From Nematopogon swammerdamellus (lineage: Eukaryota > Arthropoda > Insecta > Lepidoptera > Adelidae), in the NCBI GenBank assembly GCA_946902875.1, contig OX336345.1, forward strand, positions 5,549,395-5,613,394: a stretch of 64,000 nucleotides of DNA, given 5' to 3'. Shown piece after piece: positions 42,236-53,385 of this stretch. Made by a program: the position numbers and the translations under genes. How positions within the stretch are numbered: the stretch's first letter is position 1; the number at the start of each line of letters is the position of its first letter. The notes beneath the pieces were generated by a model. The model had not been told where the DNA came from. It searched no databases and saw only the letters and a program-made list of their open reading frames with translations.

Positions 42236-42658
42236 TTTATTTTTTTTATGTAATCCGGTATGGGTGGCTGAGTCGGAGAGGCCAAAGCCCATGCTCCGAC
42301 CAGACAATATCACCACCGAGAAGGTAGGTGCCATACCGGAGACTTCCCTTTGAATTGCTGGCTATACTGGACTAGAGGAGAACACAGCCGAGGCTGCTAT
42401 GCGGCCATCTTACATCCAGTATGATGGTATCAACCCAGCTGACTACAATTTGAGCCTACCACGTCGTAAGGGGCAACAGGCAAGGGAATGGACCTACAGT
42501 TTTACACCGGTTCCGAACGGTAAAGCAGCAGATGTACATAAGTATGCAAGTAAATTTTTTCGTCAGAAAAAACTCAGTGGTGCACGCCGACCGGAATTGA
42601 ACCTCGGACCTCACGCACGAGACGCAGATGACGCCCAGACCACTCGGCCACCCGCCGC
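42236..42658 (-). mobile_element. SINE-C, full-length copy
   Basis: Plus strand begins TTTTTATGTAATCCGGTATG and ends GGCCACCCGCCGC. The B-box region is altered (GGTTCAATTCC on the element strand). Flanked by ~38-bp direct repeats. Confidence 0.88.
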
Positions 42659-42723
42659 TTCAAACACAAACTATGAACTGACAAGCTGTTTCACCGTCCA
42701 TATTATTTTATACCTAACTAGCT

Positions 42724-44493
42724 TTTGCCCGCGGCTTCGCTCGCGTGAAATTTGTATTTCAAAGGAAGAAAGTAAGTAACTAAGGGCGAGCTGGGTTCAG
42801 GTAAACGATAAACCGTCTCGAAGGAAGTGAGTAACTTTTTGAGGCCGAAGGCGGAGTTGCGTTCAGGAAGACGATAAACCTTCTCGAAGACAGTAAGTAA
42901 CTATGGGCGAGGCCGAAGGCCGAGCTGCGTTCAGGAAGAGGACAAACCATCTATAAGAAAGTAAGTAACAAAGGGCGAGGCCGAAGGCCGAGCTGCGTTC
43001 AGGAAGAGGATAACCTTTTCGAAGAAAGTAAGTAACTATGGGCGAGGCCGAAGGCCGAGCTTCGTTCAGGATGAGGGTAAACTTTTCGAAGAAAGTAAGT
43101 AACAGAGGGCGAGGCCGAAGGCCGAGCTGCGTTCAGGAAAACTGAACCTTCTCGAAGACAGTAAGTGACTATGGGCGAGGCCGAAGGCCGAGCTGCGTTC
43201 AGGAAGAGGATAACATTTTCTAAGAAAGTAAGTAACAGAGGGCGAGGCCGAAGGCCGAGCTGCGTTCAGGATGACGATAAACTTTTTCGAAGACAGTAAG
43301 TAACTATGGGCGAGGCCGAAGGCCGAGCTGCGTTCAGGAAGAGGATAAACCATCTTTAAGAAGTAAGTAACAAAGGGCGAGGCCGAAGGCCGAGCTGCGT
43401 TCAGGAAGAGAATAACCTTTTCGAAGAATGTAAGTAACCGAGGGCGAGTCCGAAGGCCGAGCTGCGTTCAGGAAGACCATAAATCTTCTAGAAGAAAGTA
43501 ACTTCTTTGTTACTTACTTTCTTCGAAAAGGTTTATCCTCTTCCTGAACACATCTCGGCCTTCGGCCTTGCCCATAGTTACTTACTGTCTTCGAGAATTT
43601 ATCGTCTTCCTGAACGCAGCTCGGCCTTCGGCCTCGCCTATAGTTACTTACTGTCTTCGAAAAGGTTTATCGTCTTCCTGAACGAAGCTCGGCCCTCGGC
43701 CTCGCCCTCTGTTACTTACTTTCTTCGAACAGGTTATCCTCTTCCTGAACGCAGCTCGGCCTTCGGCCTCGCCCATAGTTACTTACTGTCTTCGAGAAGG
43801 TTTATCGTTTTCCTGAACGCAGCTCGGCCTTCGGCCTCGCCCTCTGTTACTTACTTTCTTCGAAAAGTTTACCCGCATGCTGAATGCAGCTCGGCCTTCG
43901 GCCTCGCCCATAGTTACTTACTGTCTTTGAAAAGGTTTATCGTCTTCCTGAACGCAGCTCGGCCTTCGGCCTCGCCCTCTGTTACTTACTTTCTTCGAAA
44001 AGGTTATCCTCTTCCTGAACGCAGCTCGGCCTTCGGCCTCGCCCATAGTTACTTACTGTCTTCGAGAAGGTTTATCGTTTTCCTGAACGCAGCTCCGCCA
44101 TCAGCCTCGCCCTCTGTTACTTACTTTCTTCGAAAAGTTTACCCTCATCCTGAACGCAGCTCGGCCTTCGGCCTCGCCCATAATTACTTACTTTCTTCGA
44201 AAAGGTTATCCTCTTCCTGAACGCAGCTCGGCCTTCGGCCTCGCCCTTTGTTACTTACTTTCTTAAAGATGGTTTATCCTCTTCCTGAACGCAGCTCAGC
44301 CTTCGGCCTCGCCCATAGTTACTTACTGTCTTCTAGAAGGTTTATCGTCTTCCTGAACGCAACTTCGCCTTCGGCCTCAAAAAGTTACTCACTTTCTTCG
44401 AGACGGTTTATCGTTTACCTGAACCCAGCTCGCCCTTAGTTACTTACTTTCTTCCTTTGAAATACGAATTTCACGCGAGCGAAGCCGCGGGCA
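42724..44493. repeat. 1.77-kb palindrome of ~67-bp tandem repeats
   Basis: The left arm (42724 to about 43500) has about 11 units such as GGGCGAGGCCGAAGGCCGAG, CTGCGTTCAGGAAGAGG and GAAGAAAGTAAGTAAC, spaced 66-68 bp. The right arm (about 43501-44493) has the same units inverted, roughly 14 of them. The outermost ends match: TTGCCCGCGGCTTCGCTCGC on the left and its complement at 44473-44493. The centre lies near AGAAAGTAACTTCTTTGTTA. An open frame of 237 codons (43507-44220) runs through the right arm only because the repeats lack stops. A shorter relative with 3-4 diverged units is at 49010-49280. Confidence 0.93.
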
Positions 44494-44548
44494 ATTTTTT
44501 ATCATTACTTATGTCCTCTAGAGGGCGCCATATCCTATAGCCTATAGA

Positions 44549-44596
44549 CGTTGGATGCGTCTTGACGACCAGCGTACGGTCAAGACGCATCCAACG
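44549..44596. other. Perfect 18-bp hairpin
   Basis: CGTTGGATGCGTCTTGAC at 44549-44566 pairs exactly with 44579-44596 across a 12-base loop. Lies just outside the large palindrome. Role unknown. Confidence 0.85.
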
Positions 44597-45084
44597 ATAC
44601 CTCATTTGTCAAATTATGATAAGTAGTTTCGAAGTTATTATGAGGGAACAGTTGAACATACATACATACATACATACCGGTCAAAAACATAACTCTCCTT
44701 TTCGCTTCGCCGTAATCGGGTAAAAATAAAAATCTCTTCGCTAATATACCGCGCATACTACACTACGTACAATATAATAAACATACGATCAATTAACTTA
44801 AATCAAATAGGAACTTCAGATAAATAAATATCCGCTAACATCGACTCGCAATAACACTTTTACATAGGTCTGCACCTAAAATTAATCAAATAGATACCTA
44901 ACGAAGTTAACCTACATAATATTATGAATCGAATTGAAATATAAGAAACTCTGCCGAGACAATGCATGCACACACACACCGCGCTCGCCAGACCGCATCC
45001 CGCGCCGCGTCCCGCGCCTTCGCCGCTGCCGCCGGGATGCCAGTCTCCGCGAGACGCGCTACTAACCCCCGCCGCGCCGCGCCG
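44597..45084. other. Repeat tail and unassigned sequence
   Basis: 44625-44720 is a tail with (CATA)n (44659-44680). 44990-45084 is CG-rich (CGCCGCGCCGCGCCGCC). No gene recognised. Confidence 0.4.
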
Positions 45085-45290
45085 CCCATTATTTCGGCGC
45101 TTGGAACAATTCGATTTGTATGGGAGCCACATCTTAGCGTAGCCGGAAGTGAATTTTAGTAAGCCTATCCTGTGTCCCGTATAGTAAAATGGGCTTGTAC
45201 TAAGTTTCATCAAATTCGGATTATGGCTTTAAGAGTTATGGAGGAACATACATACATACATACATACATACATACAGAAAAGATTTCTAA
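45085..45290 (+). repeat. Repeat H tail
   Basis: GAGCCACATCTTAGCGTAGC, GCCTATCCTGTG, GTTATGGAGGAACATACATA then (CATA)n. A second copy is at 63305-63475 with the same order. Confidence 0.75.
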
Positions 45291-46639
45291 AAATCGTCAA
45301 TTTAGCATTAGTATCATACATAGAGGCTACAAACTCAATATTTCCTAAAACAAAGTAACTTACTCCATGACCATCCCTTACAGATTTATTATTAGTATTG
45401 ATGATTGATGATTAATGAGGATCTGCAGAGCCGTGATTTGATTTTTCACAATTTATTTCATACATTCGGAAATTCCTCCTCGCTCTCTACGCTGCTGGTT
45501 GCACTTCCAAAAGTCGATTTCACACTCTCGGCGAAAATGGAGGGTTGAAAAATTTGAGGGACCGCCTAGTCCCTCAAATTAGCACGAACCATCATCGATA
45601 GACGAATGCTTTTTTTTTAATGTAGCCCAAAGTCCAAATCTAAACAGGTTTTTTTTAATTTTTCGATATCACATTTAGTTTTTGAGATATAAGAGATTTA
45701 GTTCGAAAAAAAAAATTGAATTTTTCACATTGTTGCATTAAAATGTATTTTTATTTTACTTTTTGGAAAAAAAATCACCATCTTGTAGCCCTAGCCGATG
45801 CGCGCGCACTCGCGACGCCAGGACGATTTTACACTGTCAGCGAAAATCGTGGCTATACTGAAGCAATCGAAAAAACATTTTCAATGTTAAAAATATGAAA
45901 TTAAATTACAGTTTCATTGAATTAAACATGCAATTAATTTGATTTATTAATGAAATTAGTTTAATACAAAAATACAATAATAAAATCTTAATGTTATGTA
46001 GTATGGTACATTCTTTAATGAACACTAATTCATACAAATTAGGTACAATAGGCGAGCTTAATACCGTGGGGCATTCTAATCTAACTAACCTTTAGGATGT
46101 GAGAGAAGTGCATGCAAGCGAACGAGAATATTTTGTGGCGAAATATTATACACTACAAGTGAATACTACATATTAAATACTATATACATATTATATAATA
46201 TATAATATTTAATAAATTTAGAAATGTTAATTAATTATGGTCTGGTGTACAGCATAATCAAATGAATGACAAGGTTAAGTTAATATAAACGTATTTACTT
46301 TATTAAGGATAGGAACACATTCATATACACTTATAGACGCAGAGAAGCGTAAATGCAAATTATATAATATAGGTGAAATTGTATAATTGCTTATTATAAA
46401 TTTGTATATTGATTTTCTCATAAAACAATTAAGAAAACCCACAAACATAAGAAAGTGTCCAAGTCGTTGCAAATGCATAATATAATATACGACCATTTGA
46501 AAGCTTTACGAGCGACAAAGGCATTAATGTTCTTCGGAACCACTTCTGTTATGTAGAGTAGGGCAGTTCGGGAGAAGCGGCAATTATATTCCTTGGGTGC
46601 AGTTCATCCCGGCTTCTTGCCGGGACACAATGAAAAGAA
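45291..46639. other. Unassigned AT-rich sequence
   Basis: More than 1.3 kb without a recognised gene or repeat. Short frames (45716-45898, 46275-46496) look like chance. Confidence 0.35.
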
Positions 46640-47130
46640 GTAGAAAGGAAGCGGAGGTAGGAGAGAGAGAAAGAATGAGAGAAGAGCAGAGAAGAGGCGG
46701 CGTGAAATTAACAATGTGTGGGACAGGCAGTCAGCTCAAGTCGCGAACAAAAAGGATTTTTGAGACGGCACCGGCGGCAGAGGCTGACTAGGAGCGTCCA
46801 AGTGTGACACGAACACACGAAGGCATTGACTCAAAAGTCCAACCATCACTTACAGCGATAATCTTATTAGACCTAATTAAATATGATAATATGGAAAGAT
46901 TTACGAAAGAAATGTATGGTGCGAGTGGAAGAGTCAGGAAGGGTCGCCCTAGGCATGTGCTCAAAAGGGGTAAATTGCGTAGTACCTCTAACCGACGAGC
47001 GTGTTTGAAGAACGTTATGAGAGTGGAAGAGGCAGCAGAGGTGTCAGGAGCGTGACACGTGGAGATCCGTTGTCTCTGCCTACCCCACTGGTAAACAGCC
47101 GTGACGCTATGTATATAAGTATGTTTGATA
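46640..47130 (+). pseudogene. Degenerate LINE C-terminal region (endonuclease/RT family)
   Basis: Two adjacent frames give DNMERFTKEMYGASGRVRKG, KGRPRHVLKRGK and STSNRRACLKNVMRVEEAAE, then VEIRCLCLPHW in a shifted frame. This order, MY-A--GRVGKGRPR then TRNRRACM then EAKEVC then WRSxVSAYP, is the C-terminus of an abundant insect LINE family that I know from annotated endonuclease/reverse transcriptases. Frameshifts and stops (46792, 47053) make it dead. The reverse transcriptase itself is absent. Confidence 0.65.
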
Positions 47131-49009
47131 ATAAAATAAATGAATCTTCAATTCTCACACTTAACTCTTCCACCATTACATATTTACATTTCACTATATT
47201 AATCGACTCTCAAACATCCAAAAGTTGACTTGAATAAATCTCTGTAAGGGATAAGTCCGCCTTTGCACATCATGTTAATGTCCTCTATAAGCACAACACA
47301 AATAATATTAGCAATATTCTTATAATATTCAAGTCTAACTCCTTAGAATGTTTACAGACTATATGGTCTGTGGTTGCATGCATCGTACTTTTGCACAATT
47401 TAAATCTGAAGATACAACATACCAACACTTTAATATTACTCTTCTAATCAGTAAATTCATTAGGCCATGAAAGTACAAGAGATTTCATAGATGCATACAT
47501 GATACCGGGGCGGGGCGCGCGGCGGCGGCGCGGCGTTGTCTCAAAATGTTCAGGTCACGGACAAGATTATTTACAAGGTTCGATCCCACTGTGGACGCGG
47601 ACTCACAAGAGGCAATAAAAGAGCTGAGAAACTTTAAGAATTTTGGCGGCTTTTACCCTGTGTAAAACAATAATGTTGAACATAGAAACTAAACCAGGAT
47701 CTATTGAGTCGTCGCATCCTTCGGTCGAACAGTTAATTTGTTCCGTCGTACTGTTGAAAAGATGGCATTGAGACAACAGGGTAATGTGGTTTATGCGGTG
47801 TGGGCCGCAAACTTTACAACCATTTATTGTACAAACCCTGAGTTGTAAATCTATACGGCATTGTCGATATTACCACAGATGAGATACTATACTACGGTTT
47901 ATATTGCGGTACGAATGAAACGGTTTGAAACATGTTTTTGTTCTCAAAATTAGAATGTTCACAAAATCAAAACATAAAAAAAAATCAGTGAAGAATTGCT
48001 TCTGATTTTGAATACAACAGGCAAAGAAATAAATACGAGTAAAATATTTTCACCAAACCCATTATTCAAATTGCATTCTAGAATTTGTTAGGAGTGTGTT
48101 AGAAATCGAACAAACATAAAACGAAGAAGAATCACCTCCGCGCATAATGTGACTGGAAACAATTTACACCAGATAAAAACTATTTGTGATGTACATCAAA
48201 TATTGGTTTTGGACATGTGTAAGATATCTATTCCAATATTTACAAAGGATATCAATCGTCTGGCACAGATAAAACGAGTCCTGTTATCGACACGGCCCAG
48301 TCCTAACACACACACTCGGTCGGCCCATATTTTGAATGAGCTTTAATATTATTTCTCACACATTATTACAGAGCGAGCACTTAGATTTTTATGAACAAAC
48401 TATAAATGAACTATGACATTCGTTCTTGCTCACTGTAGTCATTACGGAAAGAGAAGCAACTAAAGAGATGCATGCCTGTCGAATTTATTGTATTATAGGT
48501 CATCTGCACTGTACATCGATGATATCGGGCATCTAATGATCTGGGAATCGTCAATATCGCATCTCCTTGTGCTCAGTATACGTTTCCGATAACGTGTTCA
48601 CTGAAGATCCGACAGAGAACGTAGGTATCTATAATTTTTATTATCTTGAATTTTCGCGAATAAAATTATAGAATTTTCTCACTATCATCTTCCTTCTAGT
48701 ATAGTGACACTAGGCGCATCTAAACAACTCTCATAATACTTGTTTATATCTGGGATGCTGTCATCTTAATCGCCAGTATGCGCGCTAAGGTTTCTTCCAG
48801 CAGATAAAAATTCTTCTCGAAGTATTAGTTCGAGCCTTATCTAGTGCTCCAGAGAAGGACTGACGTAAATTTTGTAGAGTTGTGAAACAAGTCTGCCTTG
48901 TAGGAGAATGCTTTTCTTATCATTTAGTAAGAGAAACGTGTTTACCTCTCTTCATAACTCCCGCTAGTTGTATCTTCAACATTGCGAGTATGTATCCTTA
49001 TGATAGACT
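47131..49009. other. Long unassigned stretch, no gene recognised
   Basis: Nearly 1.9 kb of AT-rich sequence with a brief CG-rich patch at 47504-47538. The frame 48149-48346 has no motif. Confidence 0.35.
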
Positions 49010-49280
49010 AGCTTTTGCCCCTCATCTCCGCTCGCGCAAAAGAAGAAAGCAAGTTACGTAAGGCCGACGACCGAGCTGCGTTCAGGTAAACGATAAACAG
49101 TATATCATAATATACTTTCTTGAAGAAAGTAAGTCACTAAGGCCGAGGCCGAAGGCGGAGCTGCGTTCACACAAACGATGTACGAAGTCACGAAGACAGT
49201 GAGTCACCGACGACGGCGAGGCCGAAAGCCGAGCTACGTTTAAGTGAATGAAATACTTCCTCGAAGAAAGTACTAATTAA
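49010..49280 (+). repeat. Short relative of the 67-bp repeat array
   Basis: Starts AGCTTTTGCCC...CGCTCGCG like the palindrome at 42724, then three to four diverged units with GAGGCCGAAGGCGGAGCTGC and GAAGAAAGTAAGTCACTAAG. No inverted arm. This looks like the ancestral, non-palindromic arrangement. Confidence 0.8.
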
Positions 49281-49629
49281 TATAATTGTGGCAGTGAAAC
49301 GTATTTTTATTACGATTATATCTACTGCTCGAATATAATTTGACATGTACAAAGATGTACGGCTAATTTAATCCCGCATTTTTCTCTTTCAGAGGAGTCT
49401 CGTTTTTTTTTGTAGCGTGCGCTATGCCCTGCTTGAGACTTCCTCGTCTCCCACGGCAGTTGTCCATTCGTCATGCACGTGTTAGAGCATTCGATGCCCC
49501 GGCACGATTGTGCTTTTCATTATCTGTCTCTTCTCGGTCTGACGCGATAGAGAGATTGTTACGTGTACCTAGCTCATGATTGTTACATGTACTCTCATGT
49601 ACATTTTAATGTATAGTATGTATAATCCT
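49281..49629. other. Unassigned sequence
   Basis: Nothing recognised. Confidence 0.3.
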
Positions 49630-49815
49630 TATATATATAATTCTTCTGTAAGTACATATGTTTGTCACCTAACTCCGCCTAAACGGCTGGACCGATTTGG
49701 ATGAAATTTTGAGTGTATGTTTGGGTGGGCCCCTGGACGGTTTGAAAATACAATTGAACCCGGTAGATGGCGTCGTGATAAGTCCACTCGGACGAAGTCG
49801 CGGGCACAGCTAGTA
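49630..49815 (+). repeat. Retrotransposon 3' tail (GTCGCGGGCACAGCTAGT type)
   Basis: CCTAAACGGCTGGACCGATT, TGGATGAAATTTTGAGTGTA, and GAAGTCGCGGGCACAGCTAG, a standard lepidopteran LINE-tail phrase. Confidence 0.65.
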
Positions 49816-49989
49816 ATGTATACATATATAAATATATTAATATCTAAGGAAGTTCGACGTTAGATCGGTCGGATGTTATGTATGATTATGATTTAAAGTG
49901 TGAGAGTTAGTACCGAGCCCTGTTATCACTGCGACCTAGGAAGTTCTATTGTGCTCTCTCAAAAGTTTAGAGCTCACCCCCAAGTTCGA

Positions 49990-50282
49990 TTTTTTTTATG
50001 GAAACTGACACGGTTGGCTACAACACCTACAACATTCATGATGCCAGCCCATAACACCGGGTGAACTAGGTGCCACGTCAGTGCTTCCCTTGTTACCTTA
50101 CTAGGTGGTAGGGTTTATCCCGCCCGGGTTGATACCACTGCACTGAACCTAAAGTTTTACGTGGAATCGGAACCAGGGTCAGCTTCCAATGGTCGACCGG
50201 TCACCCATCCAAGTACTAACCGCGCTCAGGGTTGCTTAAAACAACAGTCGACCGACCGCACCACTGAGCTGAACAGTCTGAC
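49990..50282 (-). mobile_element. SINE-B copy with an inverted internal segment
   Basis: The outer parts are minus strand (TTATGGAAACTGACACGGTT at left, head complement at right). The middle, about 50092-50147 (TTACCTTACTAGGTGGTAGG, CACTGCACTGAAC), is in the opposite orientation, and about 80 bp of neighbouring body is missing. So one copy suffered an inversion plus deletion. Confidence 0.8.
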
Positions 50283-50985
50283 GATTTCCGCCTCAGATCA
50301 GGAAAGGAAGGAGATGTGTGAAGAAATGATTTCCAGTACGAAACACGTGTCTCCAAGACAATCACTAATACTAATGCACTCTAATACGTACGAGTCGACA
50401 CACACTGTTATATAGCCAATTACAGTCATTTAACATTAACGCACTCTTGTACGTACAAGTCCACGCACACTGTCTTATAGCCAATACGCGCGGGCGCTAA
50501 CGGTCCACTGACCCACTAATACTAGCACAAAACCATCCCTACGCTGCCGTCCGATGGCAAACTCATGCAACTCGAGTTACACGAGTTTGCCGTAACATGG
50601 CTCAAACGATTTCTCTAGTCATAACCTATCTATATGTGAAGGCAGATTTCTAATAAAGTGTTTCTAGACGAATTTAGAGGATTTAAAATTTGCTGCAAGT
50701 CGGTAAAATATTCATTCCAGATGGCAAAATAAAGCAAGTACAGTTGTATGAGTTTGCCGCAAAATTGCGACTTCATATTTCCACAAGGCAATACGCAATA
50801 ACTCAAGTTACAGTAGTCTGCCATGTGAGTGACGGTGGTGACGCGCCTTGTCGACGGATATGACAACGAATGCTTTACCACAAACACCGGATATGATAAC
50901 CCCTCCTGAGGAAAAAAATGCATAATACGCGATCCCTTAAAAACTATTTCAAAAAATATAAAAACCACCGTCAAAAATGTATAAA
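50283..50985. other. Unassigned sequence with a short duplicated motif
   Basis: TACGTACGAGTCGACACACA (50385) and TACGTACAAGTCCACGCACA (50451) are diverged direct repeats about 66 bp apart. Nothing else recognised. Confidence 0.35.
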
Positions 50986-51077
50986 ATAAAAAAAATCCAA
51001 ACCTAGAGTTGAAGGCGGTCGGTTATTTTTGCTTGCTTTAGCACCGCCTTCAACTCTAGGGTTCGATTTTTTTTATT
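50986..51077. other. Inverted repeat with 18-bp perfect core
   Basis: CCTAGAGTTGAAGGCGGT at 51002-51019 pairs exactly with 51043-51060; A-rich and T-rich flanks extend the arms imperfectly. It sits upstream of a retrotransposon tail (51150-51375). Confidence 0.8.
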
Positions 51078-51149
51078 TCATACATTATTGAAGGCGGCTT
51101 TTATATTTATTTAAATAGTTTTTATTTCACAGTTTTTTTTTTGGTAATT

Positions 51150-51375
51150 TTTTGCTATTAATGTACTCGGCGGAATCGCCCGGCCTTCGGCCCCGCAATT
51201 CCGCCTAGCTTTTCAATCCGATCTTGACCAAATTGATATGGGACCACACGGGAAGCACCAGCTTTCAAATAAAAAAAGAATCATCAAAATCGGTTCACCC
51301 AGTCGAAAGTTCTGAGGTAACAAAAATAAAATACAGTCGAATTGAGAACCTCCTCCTTTTTTTGAAGTCGGTCAA
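51150..51375 (+). repeat. Retrotransposon 3' tail (GAACCTCCTCCTTTTTTGAAG type)
   Basis: AAAATCGGTTCACCCAGTCG, AAGTTCTGAGGTAAC and GAATTGAGAACCTCCTCC, then TTTGAAGTCGGTC: a very common lepidopteran tail ending. Confidence 0.7.
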
Positions 51376-51637
51376 AAAGACTAGAGTTTGACAAAGTCTA
51401 GATTCTTGCTAGAGTGTTGAAGGACCCGAGACTATACTTGGGGGGAAATATGTGGGCAGGGAGAGCGTTCCCGAGTTTACCAGTTCTGTGGAGGAAGGAT
51501 CTGCAGAACCGATTGGTACATATCCGTGGTAAGTCAAGCGTATAGGGATGGAATCCCTGCCCAGTGCGTGTTGTGCGGAGGTGGAAAGGGGACGGCGGGA
51601 TCGCGTTAAACAGCTCCTCCCAGCATTCCCCATGGAA

Positions 51638-52003
51638 TCAGCGATAGAACACACTTGGGGCGCTACGGAGTTGCAGTGGTTCTAGATCGCGGGACACATC
51701 GGGGTCGCGCACTAGTTGCACGGCTCGACGTTTGATCGAATCCAAAGGCGCAAACTGGTATTTAGCTGAGCTATCCCACAAGTGCGAGCAGTACTCCAAG
51801 CAGAACCTAATCTGCGATTTATACAAAAGCAGCCTTTGGCCCGGCGTGAAGTACCGTCGCAACTTATTGAGTACGCCCAGCTCTTTAGAAGCCAGCTTGG
51901 CCTTGCCCTCGATATGGGCTCGAAAGTTTAGGTGGTGCGACAGTTCGACTCCGAGGACCCCGAGGTGGTCGCTTAATTTTAGCGACGTGCCCTGAAAGGA
52001 AGG
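51638..52003 (-). pseudogene. LINE C-terminal region after the reverse transcriptase
   Basis: The minus-strand frame reads GTSLKLSDHLGVLGVELSHH, FRAHIEGKAKLASKELGVLN, RRYFTPGQRLLLYKSQIR, CLEYCSHLWDSSAKYQFAPL and RRAVQLVRDPDVSRDLEPLQ. This is the standard post-palm region of CR1/Jockey-type LINEs. It is offset by a frame change from the reverse transcriptase frame that overlaps it. Confidence 0.85.
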
Positions 52004-52802
52004 AGCTGGTGTGAACGCCGTTATTTTTGCACTGAACGCGCAGACTTGTTTTGGAAGCGTTGAACTCGACCAAATTACTACGGCCCCATTCGGAAATAGA
52101 CCCAAGCGTTTGTTCGAGTTCAGACACAAGTCTTCGCCTCTTCTCATCCACAACATCCCGTCTAACTGAAGGGTGACTGGTGTAGGATCCGTGTGCCGTA
52201 CTGTCATCCGCATAACAATGTATGTTGTCCAGTGGCAGCATATCATTGATATGCAGAAGAAACAGTGTGGGTGACAACACAGATGCCTGTGGGACGCCGG
52301 CATTCACTGACATGGAGTCCGACGAGCAACTATCCACCAGGACCTGAATGCTACGCCCATGTAGGAAGTCGGCGACCCAGTCGCATTGGCCAGAAGGGAG
52401 TCCATACGCCGGAAGCTTTCCCAAGAGCGACTTGTGCCAAACCCTGTAAAAGGATTCACCATATCCTTCAAGCGATTCCCCCCAAAGGTGAGTGACGTAC
52501 GCTAGGAGATCACCTGCAGATCGGTTTGGCCGGAAGCCATACTGCCGATCGCTTATGAGGTGATTTGTCTCCCAGTACGTCATGAGCTGTGCATTGATAA
52601 TGCGCTCTATCACCTTACAGAGTAGGGAGGTCGGTAATTCGACGGGTCGGTAGTTGGACGGGTTTGACCGGTCGCCCATTTTGGGAACTGCTTGGGCAAA
52701 CGCAGATTTCCAGGCTGCCGGCACACGGCAAGTGGAGTAAGAGAGGCGGAAAAGGCGCATCAGCACTGGAGCCAGCTCGGTAGCACACCGTTTTAACACC
52801 AA
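52004..52802 (-). pseudogene. LINE reverse transcriptase, motif A deleted
   Basis: The frame reads VPAAWKSAFAQAVPKMGDRS, NPSNYRPVELPTSLLCKVIE (fingers), QYGFRPNRSAGDLLAYVTH (motif 2), then GESFYRVWHKSLLGKLPAYG, NAGVPQASVLSPTLFLLHIN (motif B, usually PQG, here PQA) and CYADDSTAHG (motif C, with the catalytic DD). Between YGESF and YRVWHK the family normally has ALDIAKAFD, the motif A aspartate; this stretch is missing in frame. So the enzyme would be inactive even without the frameshifts. RT copies RNA into DNA at the nicked target. Confidence 0.88.
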
Positions 52803-52898
52803 TGCAGGAATTCTGTCCGGCCCACTCGCCTTCCTGGTGTCTAGGGAGAGTAGCTCCGCCCGGACAGTTCATTGTCGCAACTGTACTTCCGGCGAGGA

Positions 52899-53258
52899 TC
52901 AGTTCTCACAACTACTTATGGATGGAGGAATGGCACCCTCATCGTCCAGGTTAGAGTTCCCCGCAAAGAGAGACACCAGTAAGTCGGCTTTCTCCGTTGC
53001 GGAGTGAGCAAGTGAGCCCCCAGAACACTGCAGAAGCGGAAGTGAGGAGCGGCAGAAATTCGACTCGACAGATATGGCGAGAGACCAAAACTCACGGCTC
53101 CCAGTTGGGTGCTGGTTCAGCCTGTCGCCAACTCTGCCGATATGCTCGAATTTTGCCTTAACGACAGTCCTCTTGCAGGAACTGGAGAGGCGGTTGTATT
53201 CTTTCTTCAGTTCGGAGATGTTAGGATCACCTCTGGCACGAGCGCAGCGCACGATCAT
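52899..53258 (-). pseudogene. LINE linker between endonuclease and reverse transcriptase
   Basis: It reads ISELKKEYNRLSSSCKRTVV, KAKFEHIGRVGDRLNQHPTG, REFWSLAISVESNFCRSSLP, and SATEKADLLVSLFAGNSNLD: the conserved region just before the RT in this family. Joined to the RT block by a frame change near 52803-52898. Confidence 0.8.
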
Positions 53259-53385
53259 GTACGGTAAGCTGCACCATTAGCTGCGACAGCTTCAGCACCG
53301 ACTGGCTTTTACCACCGGGGTGGACGAGGGCGCTGGGAATGAACATCTCCATTCCCCCCAGAACCACGAAGATTTTCAAATTAAG

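Larger units (their letters stand above)
51409..53385 (-). mobile_element. CR1/Jockey-type LINE, longest copy, 5'-truncated
   Basis: About 2 kb of one element on the minus strand: end of the endonuclease-side region (MFIPSALVHPGGKSQS-like frame at 53330-53380), linker (52899-53258), reverse transcriptase (51885-52802), thumb/C-terminal region (51638-52000) and the family end down to 51409. It lacks the endonuclease domain proper and the last 3' segment. Frame changes separate the blocks. The same family supplies the fragments at 9351, 28370, 35105, 36075, 37655 and 41058. Confidence 0.85.

Noticed and set aside
43507..44220. 237-codon open frame with repeated ERSSAFGLAHSYLLS
   Set aside because: A by-product of stop-free ~67-bp tandem repeats in the right arm of the palindrome; the mirror arm gives similar frames on the other strand.
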